A stretch of 64,000 bases of DNA from Paenibacillus_I sp035510375 (lineage in GTDB: Bacteria; Bacillota; Bacilli; Paenibacillales; Paenibacillaceae): assembly GCF_035510375.1 (NCBI RefSeq), contig NZ_DATKHG010000051.1; one strand, written 5' to 3'. A program made the translations under genes and the position numbers. Below the pieces are notes generated by a model. It made no database searches, was not told the origin of the DNA, and worked only from the letters and a program-made list of their open reading frames with translations. Shown in pieces: positions 58,261 to 64,000 of this stretch. Numbering within the stretch: position 1 is the stretch's first letter; every line of letters starts with the position of its first letter.

Positions 58261-59253
58261 ATGCTCGCGAACCTTTTGCTGCCGATGCTGTTCGGCTTTG
58301 CCGTTTTTATGGCGGGCATGAAGCTGATGGAGCTTGCGCTGCACCGGTGGGCCGGCCCTTACTTGCGCGCGACCCTCGAACGGGCGACCGCCACGCCGAT
58401 ACGCGGCTTCGCCGTCGGTACGGTGACGACGGCGGCGCTGCAAAGCAGCACCGCCGTCACGGTTATTACGATCGGCCTCGTCAATTCCGGCCTCCTGACG
58501 TTTCCGAGAACGCTCGGTATCGTGCTCGGATCGAACGTTGGCACGGTTCTGACGACGGAGCTCATCGGACTCAATCTCAGCCGGCTCGCCGTGCCGCTTA
58601 TGGCGCTTTCCTTCATCGGCTGGCTGGCTTCCGCCTTGCTCTGGGAAGCTTCGCCGCACCGGACCGCCTCGCTCGGCCCCACCGCCTCGCAACCGGGCTG
58701 GTTCACACCGCTGCGCTACGGCTCCGTGGCCGTTTTCGGCTTCTCCCTGCTGCTGCTCGGCATGAACGTCATGCAGTCGGTCGCACCGGCGGTCGAAGCG
58801 ATGCCGATGTTCGGATGGTTCATCGATCGGGCCGGAGACAGCGTACTGTGGGGCATCGCGGCGGGCGCCGCGATCACGGCCGCCGTTCACAGCAGCGCCG
58901 CCGTGATCGCCATGATGATGGGCCTCGCCGCCTTCGGGGCCGTGCCGGTCGAGATCGGCATCGCGGCCGTGCTGGGCGCCAACGTCGGCACCTGCTTCAC
59001 CGCGCTGCTCGCCTCCATGGGCGGGACGCCGGCCGGCCGATTCGTCGCTTATGCCCACATCGCGCTGAACGTCGGCGGAACCGTATTGTTCGCGCCGTTC
59101 GTCGGCGAACTGACCTCGGCTGTAGGCTGGATTTCCGATTCGCCGGCAGCCCAGATCGCGCACGCTCAGACGATCTTCAATATGGTGTCTTCTCTTGCCG
59201 CCCTTCCGCTTTGCTACCTGCCGGTATGGAACCGCCGGCCGCTCCGCTTGTAA
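58261..59253 (+). CDS. Na/Pi-cotransporter family membrane protein (YqeW-like)
   Basis: 330 residues from ATG 58261 (MLANLLLPMLFGFAVFMAGM), with GGAAGGAG upstream. Two inverted repeats with the family QSS signature: TTAALQSSTAVTVITIGLV and the second-half TAAVHSSAAVIAMMMGLA; GSNVGTVLTTE and GANVGTCFTALLAS follow each. About eight membrane helices; the PhoU-like tail of larger members is absent. It transports phosphate with sodium or acts as an exporter. Its last 77 bases overlap deoC on the other strand. Confidence 0.9.
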   Translation: MLANLLLPMLFGFAVFMAGMKLMELALHRWAGPYLRATLERATATPIRGFAVGTVTTAALQSSTAVTVITIGLVNSGLLTFPRTLGIVLGSNVGTVLTTELIGLNLSRLAVPLMALSFIGWLASALLWEASPHRTASLGPTASQPGWFTPLRYGSVAVFGFSLLLLGMNVMQSVAPAVEAMPMFGWFIDRAGDSVLWGIAAGAAITAAVHSSAAVIAMMMGLAAFGAVPVEIGIAAVLGANVGTCFTALLASMGGTPAGRFVAYAHIALNVGGTVLFAPFVGELTSAVGWISDSPAAQIAHAQTIFNMVSSLAALPLCYLPVWNRRPLRL

Positions 59254-59908
59254 TGGCGACGCCCGCGCTGGTGCCGAGCCGGTTGGCGCCGGCCTCCAGC
59301 ATGCGGACCGCCGTTTCGGCGTCGCGGATCCCCCCGGAAGCCTTCACGCCGATCCCTTTGGACACGGACTCGCGCATCAGCCGCACATGCGCCAACGTCG
59401 CGCCGCCCGGACCGAAGCCGGTCGACGTCTTCACATAATGCGCGCCGGCGGCTTCCGATACGCGGCACGCTTCCGCGATCTGCAAGTCGTCCAGCATGCC
59501 GGTTTCCAGAATAACCTTCACGATGGCGCGGCCTTCCACCGCCCGGACGACTGCCGAAATATCCTGCGAAACCGCCCCGAACCGCCCCTGCAGCACAAGT
59601 CCCACCGGTAGCACCATATCGATCTCGTCCGCGCCGTCCTCCACCGCCGCCGCGGCCTCAAACGCCTTCGCCTTCGACGCGTTCGCGCCCAGCGGGAAGC
59701 CGGCGACGGCTGCGATTTTAACGGGAGAGCCGGCCAGCCGCTCCCGGCAAAAATCGACCCATCCGCCGTTGACGCATACGCTGTAGAACCCGTATTGCAG
59801 CGCTTCTTCGCACAGCTTTCCGATCTCGGCCTCCGTGGCGCCGGCCTTAAGCATCGTGTGATCGATGAATCGGGCGATATTCCCGCCCTGCTTCCAATGC
59901 TCAAGCAT
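59177..59908 (-). CDS. deoC: Deoxyribose-phosphate aldolase
   Basis: 243 residues. The Schiff-base lysine is in HYVKTSTGFGPGGAT, with IDHTMLKAGAT at the N-terminus, VLPVGLVLQGRF in the centre and GVKASGGIRD later. It splits deoxyribose 5-phosphate into acetaldehyde and glyceraldehyde 3-phosphate. The C-terminal tail (about 20 residues after LGTSAGVAI) is low-complexity and overlaps the 3' end of the convergent cotransporter gene by 77 bases. Confidence 0.96.
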   Translation of the reverse strand: MLEHWKQGGNIARFIDHTMLKAGATEAEIGKLCEEALQYGFYSVCVNGGWVDFCRERLAGSPVKIAAVAGFPLGANASKAKAFEAAAAVEDGADEIDMVLPVGLVLQGRFGAVSQDISAVVRAVEGRAIVKVILETGMLDDLQIAEACRVSEAAGAHYVKTSTGFGPGGATLAHVRLMRESVSKGIGVKASGGIRDAETAVRMLEAGANRLGTSAGVAITSGAAGGSIPAGSKAEGRQEKTPY

Positions 59909-60338
59909 GCCCTTCCACCTCTATTCCAAGTAGTTTCAAAGCTCCCGCCAGGATGCGGTCGTTATTGCCGTAGCCCGATTGCCTCTGCCGCCGCCATGCC
60001 TCCTGCGGAGAGAACCATTCGACGCCGCGGATTTCCTCCACCTGCGCCTGGAGCGTGCCTCCCGTGGCTTCGACCAGATAATAATGGACCTCTTTATCGA
60101 CCGGACCTTTCAAATCGTGCAGATACCGGTATTTGATCTGGTCGATGGGAGCGACGATCCGCCCGGTAAGGCCCGTCTCTTCTTCGATTTCGCGCAGCGC
60201 GGTCTGTTCGACCGTCTCGCCGGGCTCCATCTTTCCCTTCGGAAGCGAGATTTTACCGTAACGGTCCTGGATAAGCTGAATTTGCAGCCCCGACTCCGTC
60301 GTCCGATAGACGACGCCTCCCGCTGATATTTCCTTCAT
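59901..60338 (-). CDS. Nudix hydrolase
   Basis: 145 residues from ATG 60338 (MKEISAGGVVYRTTESGLQI), with GGGGGAG upstream. The Nudix box is GKMEPGETVEQTALREIEEETGL, with the catalytic Glu residues intact. Similar proteins hydrolyse dinucleoside polyphosphates or damaged nucleotides; the specific substrate is unknown. It overlaps deoC by 8 bases. Confidence 0.92.
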   Translation of the reverse strand: MKEISAGGVVYRTTESGLQIQLIQDRYGKISLPKGKMEPGETVEQTALREIEEETGLTGRIVAPIDQIKYRYLHDLKGPVDKEVHYYLVEATGGTLQAQVEEIRGVEWFSPQEAWRRQRQSGYGNNDRILAGALKLLGIEVEGHA

Positions 60339-60492
60339 TACCGCTCCCCCTTTGCGCTTTGCCCGCCTCAAGCCGTTAAGCCTGCCGGAACGCGGCGAAC
60401 AAAAAGCGACACACTCCCGATGATAGGCAACAAGGACTTCGTCCGATGGCAAACCGAACCGCCGGATGAAATCCCTGCTGCCCGGCGGCCGG

Positions 60493-61854
60493 TCAGACCG
60501 CCGCCGTTGTTTTATCGGCCCCCGTATCGATTGAATCCTCTGCGCCGGCCAGCTCGCCGCGGCACTCGTTGACGCCCGCTTCCGTAATCCGGACGCGGCA
60601 CACCCGGCCGACCAGCGACTCGTCGCCGTTGAACACGACCTGCAGATAGTTGTCCGAGTAGCCCATCACCAAGCCGGTGCCCGGCGCGCCCTTGTAATCC
60701 CGCTCCGGAATGACGGACAGCGTCTGCCCGACGTACGGCTTCGCGTAGGAAAGCTGCATCCGCTCGGAAAGGTCGATCAAACGGTGCACCCGTTCGTTCT
60801 TGATGTCTTCCTCGACCTGGTCCTCCATCCGCGCGGCGGGCGTACCGGTCCGTTTGGAGTAAGGGAATACGTGCATCTCCGCAAACTTCATGCGCTCCAT
60901 GAACCGGTAGCCGTTCTCGAACATCTCGCCCGTTTCGCCCGGGAAGCCTACGATCACGTCCGTCGTAATCGCCACGCCCGGCATCGCCTCGTGAAGCTGT
61001 TCGATTTTGGCCGCAAATTCGTCGACCGTGTATTTGCGGCGCATGCGCCTGAGCACCGTGTCATCTCCTGCCTGGAGCGGAATGTGCAGATGACGGCACA
61101 TTTTGCCCGAGCGGTTCAGCACGTCGATCATTTTGGCGTCGATCTGGCTCGCCTCGATCGAGCTGATGCGGATGCGCTCCAGCCCTTCGATCTTGTCGAG
61201 ATCCCACAGCAGGTCGGCGAGATCGTAGTTCTCCAGGTCGTCGCCATAGCCGCCGGTGTGGATACCGGTCAGCACGATTTCCTTGTAGCCGGCCGCCGCA
61301 AGCTGACGGGCCTGCGCAATGACGCTCTGCGGATCGCGGCTGCGAGAGAGGCCCCGCGACCACGGAATGATGCAGAAGGTGCAGAAGTTGTTGCAGCCCT
61401 CCTGTATTTTCAGAAAAGCGCGCGTCCGGTCCGAGAAATCCGGCACGTCGAGCTCCTCGAATTCGCGTGTTTTCATAATGTTGCGAACCGCGTTGACCGG
61501 CTTGCGGTCGTTCTGAATGTCCCCGATGTAAGTCATAAGCTTGTCGCGGTCCTGCGTGCCGATCACGAGGTCGACGCCGGGAATGGCCATGATTTCGGCC
61601 GGCGACGTCTGCGCGTAACAGCCCGTAACCGCGATGACCGCGTCCGGATTGCGCCGTACGGCGCGCCGGATGATCTGCCGGCTCTTTTTGTCGCCCGTAT
61701 TCGTGACCGTGCACGTATTGATCAGATAAACATCGGCCGTCGCCGTCTCAAAATCGACCTGCTCGTAGCCGGCGTTCCTGAACAGCTGCCAGATCGCTTC
61801 CGTATCGTAAAAATTGACTTTGCAGCCCAATGTATAAAACGCCACGGATGGCAT
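60493..61854 (-). CDS. mtaB: tRNA t6A37 methylthiotransferase MtaB (YqeV)
   Basis: 453 residues from ATG 61854 (MPSVAFYTLGCKVNFYDTEA), with GGGAGG upstream. N-terminal UPF0004 domain cysteines (LGCKVN; INTCTVTN; VTGCYAQ), radical-SAM motif EGCNNFCTFCIIP and a C-terminal TRAM domain (VGQTLSVIPE, VGRVCRV). It converts t6A to ms2t6A at A37 of tRNA. It lies two bases downstream of rsmE, as yqeU-yqeV in Bacillus. Confidence 0.97.
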   Translation of the reverse strand: MPSVAFYTLGCKVNFYDTEAIWQLFRNAGYEQVDFETATADVYLINTCTVTNTGDKKSRQIIRRAVRRNPDAVIAVTGCYAQTSPAEIMAIPGVDLVIGTQDRDKLMTYIGDIQNDRKPVNAVRNIMKTREFEELDVPDFSDRTRAFLKIQEGCNNFCTFCIIPWSRGLSRSRDPQSVIAQARQLAAAGYKEIVLTGIHTGGYGDDLENYDLADLLWDLDKIEGLERIRISSIEASQIDAKMIDVLNRSGKMCRHLHIPLQAGDDTVLRRMRRKYTVDEFAAKIEQLHEAMPGVAITTDVIVGFPGETGEMFENGYRFMERMKFAEMHVFPYSKRTGTPAARMEDQVEEDIKNERVHRLIDLSERMQLSYAKPYVGQTLSVIPERDYKGAPGTGLVMGYSDNYLQVVFNGDESLVGRVCRVRITEAGVNECRGELAGAEDSIDTGADKTTAAV

Positions 61855-61856
61855 CG

Positions 61857-62630
61857 TTATTTTCCTCCCATCTCTCCGGATTCGTACATGAGGCACGCGA
61901 GCGCAACCATGGCGGCCGTCTCGGTGCGCAGAATCCGCTTGCCCAAACCGACCGTCACGGCGCCGGCCGCTTGCGCCTCGGACGCTTCCCGTTCCGTAAA
62001 ACCGCCCTCGGGGCCGACGACCACCAGCAGCTTCAGCGCCGACGGGTCGACGGCTTGCGCCAGCGCGGCCTGCAAGGCGTCCCGCAGCCCGCAGCCGGAT
62101 GAGCCGCCTTCCTTCTCATAGCAGAAAAAAGCGGCGTCATACTGTGCCAGCGAGGCGACAAGCCCGCTCCAGCTCAGCACCGGCTTCACCGCCGGTATGA
62201 CGCTGCGGTGCGCCTGCTCGGCCGCTTCCTTCGCGATTTTGCGCCAGCGCTCCAGACGCTTGCCTTCCTTGCGTTCGTCGTACTGCACGACCATCCGCTC
62301 GGATTGGAACGGCACGAATGCGGCCGCACCGATCTCGGTACCCTTCTGGATAACGAGCTCCATCTTATCGCCTTTCGGCAAACTTTGCGCGACCGTCACC
62401 GACCAGCCCGGCTCGCCCGATACCGGGCGAAGCTCCAGAATATCCGCCTCGACCCGGCCGGGCGCAAGCGCGCGCAGCCTGGCGACGGCCTCGCGGCCCT
62501 CTCCATCGCTGACGATGATCTCGTCACCCGGCTTCATCCGCATCACCCTGGCCAGGTGATGGGCGTCCTCGCCTTCCAGCGCAACCGTGTGCTCCCCGAA
62601 CGATTCCGCCGCCACAAAATATCGCTGCAT
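61857..62630 (-). CDS. rsmE: 16S rRNA (uracil1498-N3)-methyltransferase RsmE (YqeU)
   Basis: 257 residues. The SPOUT fold motifs KGTEIGAAAFVPFQSERM, VVGPEGGFTEREA and VGLGKRILRTETA are clear. It methylates N3 of U1498 in the 30S subunit. In the order prmA-(site-2 protease)-rsmE-mtaB. Confidence 0.97.
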   Translation of the reverse strand: MQRYFVAAESFGEHTVALEGEDAHHLARVMRMKPGDEIIVSDGEGREAVARLRALAPGRVEADILELRPVSGEPGWSVTVAQSLPKGDKMELVIQKGTEIGAAAFVPFQSERMVVQYDERKEGKRLERWRKIAKEAAEQAHRSVIPAVKPVLSWSGLVASLAQYDAAFFCYEKEGGSSGCGLRDALQAALAQAVDPSALKLLVVVGPEGGFTEREASEAQAAGAVTVGLGKRILRTETAAMVALACLMYESGEMGGK

Positions 62631-62696
62631 GTCCGTCTACCAACCTTCATCATACACGTTTTAAGGCGCAATCGCCAGAGTGTTTGCCGTTTCCCG

Positions 62697-63371
62697 TTAA
62701 TAGAAAAAACCGTAAAAACGAGCGATGCTCGAAATGATCGCCTCGGTCTGATTGAACAGCGGAGTGAGCGTCACCGCGCGCAGGGGCGGGATAAAGACGA
62801 TCAACAGAAAAAGGAACATGCCCCATTGAACGTTCCGGTCCATTTTCAGGCGGATGCGGTGCGGGACAAGATCCTCAATGATCCGGTAACCGTCGAGCGG
62901 CGGCAGCGGAATCAGATTAAATAGAAAAAGGCCGATGTTGAGCACGATCAAATACCGAAGAAACGTTTCGACGGCGTTCTGTACGCCGATGGACGCATCG
63001 ATCAGCCAACCGGTCTGAAAAACGAGCACGGCGAGCAGAATCCCGACCGCGGCGAGAAACAGATTGCTCAGCGGCCCGACGGCCGAAACGACGATCCCCA
63101 TGAGCCTCGGGTACTTGAACCGTCCGCGGTTGACGGGTACGGGCTTCGCCCATCCGAAGCCGACGAGAAAAATCAGAATCGTGCCGATGACGTCCAGATG
63201 CGCCGCCGGATTCAGCGTTACCCGCCCCGCATCGTACGCGGTATTGTCGCCGAACTTATAAGCGCTGTAAGCATGCGCGAATTCATGAATCGTGAAGGCA
63301 AGCACAAGGCTGATGACCACAAACGGAAATTCATCGAGCGGAAACCATAAAAGTCTTTCCAGCCACTCCAT
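62697..63371 (-). CDS. Site-2 protease family zinc metallopeptidase (M50)
   Basis: 224 residues and about five membrane helices. The zinc motif HEFAH is at 29-33 and the second metal motif LIPLPPLDGYR lies toward the C-terminus. Compact M50B-type intramembrane protease without a PDZ domain. Substrate unknown. It sits between prmA and rsmE, 4 bases from prmA. Confidence 0.93.
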   Translation of the reverse strand: MEWLERLLWFPLDEFPFVVISLVLAFTIHEFAHAYSAYKFGDNTAYDAGRVTLNPAAHLDVIGTILIFLVGFGWAKPVPVNRGRFKYPRLMGIVVSAVGPLSNLFLAAVGILLAVLVFQTGWLIDASIGVQNAVETFLRYLIVLNIGLFLFNLIPLPPLDGYRIIEDLVPHRIRLKMDRNVQWGMFLFLLIVFIPPLRAVTLTPLFNQTEAIISSIARFYGFFY

Positions 63372-63375
63372 TCGC

Positions 63376-64000
63376 TCACCCCGGCTTTCTCGCCGTGAAG
63401 GCGATCCATTTGTCCTCGCGGCTGCGGCTTTCGATGACGAAGCCGGCCGCGGCCAGTCCGTCCGCGACGTCCCGTTCCTTGTTCTCGTAGATGCCGGAGG
63501 CGATATAAATGCCGCCGGGCTTCAGAGCCTCGTATACGTCGCCTGTGAACAACAGGATGATTTCGGCCAGGATGTTCGCCACGACGACATCAACCGGCAC
63601 GGTCACATTGAGCGCTTGTTCGCCCGCCGCTCCGCTGCGGATGACGCCGAGCAAATCGCTCAAATGCACCTGGATTTGCTCCTCGAGCCCGTTCAAGCGG
63701 GTGTTCTCGGCGGCGCTGGACACAGCTACCGGATCCAGGTCCAGCGCAAGCACGCGGCTCGCTCCCAGACGGACGGCGCCGATCGCCAATATGCCCGAGC
63801 CGGTGCCCACGTCGATCACCTCTTCACCGCCGCGGACAACCGATTCGAGCGTCCGCAGACAGAGCGCGGTGGTCGGATGCGTGCCCGTTCCGAACGCCAT
63901 CCCCGGATCGAGCTCGATGATCCGTTCCTCCGCCGACGGAGCGTATTCCTCCCATGTCGGCTTGATCGTCAGCCGCCCGGATACCCGGATCGGCTTGAAA
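63376..64000 (-). CDS. prmA: Ribosomal protein L11 methyltransferase (5' end outside window)
   Basis: About 208 residues are seen. The frame stays open to the right edge, reading FKPIRVSGRLTIKPTWEEY at the edge, so the start lies outside. PrmA motifs: ELDPGMAFGTGTHPTT, VIDVGTGSGILAIGAVRLGA (SAM site) and VVANILAEII. It trimethylates L11. Likely first gene of the prmA-M50-rsmE-mtaB group. Confidence 0.97.
   Translation of the reverse strand, partial: FKPIRVSGRLTIKPTWEEYAPSAEERIIELDPGMAFGTGTHPTTALCLRTLESVVRGGEEVIDVGTGSGILAIGAVRLGASRVLALDLDPVAVSSAAENTRLNGLEEQIQVHLSDLLGVIRSGAAGEQALNVTVPVDVVVANILAEIILLFTGDVYEALKPGGIYIASGIYENKERDVADGLAAAGFVIESRSREDKWIAFTARKPG

Noticed and set aside
1..64000. tRNA, rRNA or prophage genes
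   Set aside because: None was recognised; the only structural RNA seen is rnpB, and no integrase, capsid or tail genes are present.

Overview
The window looks like a chromosomal segment of a high-GC, endospore-forming member of the Bacillales, most likely Paenibacillaceae (Paenibacillus/Cohnella/Thermobacillus type). The grounds are Bacillus-type gene order (ylaH-typA; yqeV to yqfO), sporulation genes yqfC, yqfD and ylaJ, a primary sigma factor with dnaG beside it, a glycine T-box leader, AddAB recombination proteins and strong AGGAGG-like ribosome binding sites. Host genes are GC-rich. A few short segments are clearly AT-rich and look acquired.

Layout. 1-7.2 kb: a partial unknown gene, PhoH/YlaK, the lipoprotein YlaJ, YlaL, an LCP-family cell-wall enzyme, YlaH, TypA and a membrane protein. 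7.3-8.9 kb: two divergent TerC-family membrane genes. 8.9-11.3 kb: thiI with its cysteine desulfurase. 11.4-15.7 kb: a transglycosylase, small conserved proteins (including DUF1540 and a YpuI-like protein) and a secreted subtilisin. 15.7-16.5 kb: a cluster of palindromic repeats and the RNase P RNA gene. 16.6-35.4 kb: the large minus-strand housekeeping cluster nif3-trmK-membrane protein-rpoD-dnaG-yqxD-PEP-synthase/PPDK regulator-glyS-glyQ-(T-box)-recO-yqzL-era-cdd-dgkA-ybeY-pgpH-phoH-yqfD-yqfC. 35.4-38.7 kb: a disrupted accessory interval with GC-rich tandem repeats, a MITE-like element, an IS4-like insertion sequence and a nuclease-like gene. 38.7-43.1 kb: the housekeeping cluster resumes (yqfB-position protein, floA, nfeD, yqeY, rpsU, HIT protein). 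43.3-54.6 kb: an FAD oxidoreductase, an anchored unknown protein, addA-addB and a glycerophosphodiesterase. 54.6-56.7 kb: an AT-rich two-gene island encoding a HipA-like kinase and a DUF3037 protein. 56.7-64 kb: an RlmI-like methyltransferase, Na/Pi cotransporter, deoC, Nudix, mtaB, rsmE, a site-2 protease and partial prmA.

Most genes serve translation (glyQS, era, ybeY, rsmE, mtaB, prmA, trmK, rpsU, rnpB), replication, repair and transcription (dnaG, rpoD, recO, addAB), membrane and envelope biology (floA, nfeD, dgkA, LCP) and sporulation. The most interesting non-core material is the HipA-like kinase/DUF3037 pair, the DUF559-like nuclease-HTH gene beside the insertion sequence, the palindrome cluster next to rnpB, and an RNase P RNA that reads as class A rather than the class B of Bacillus subtilis. 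Assignments were made by reading the sequence and from knowledge of the families; no database search was run.
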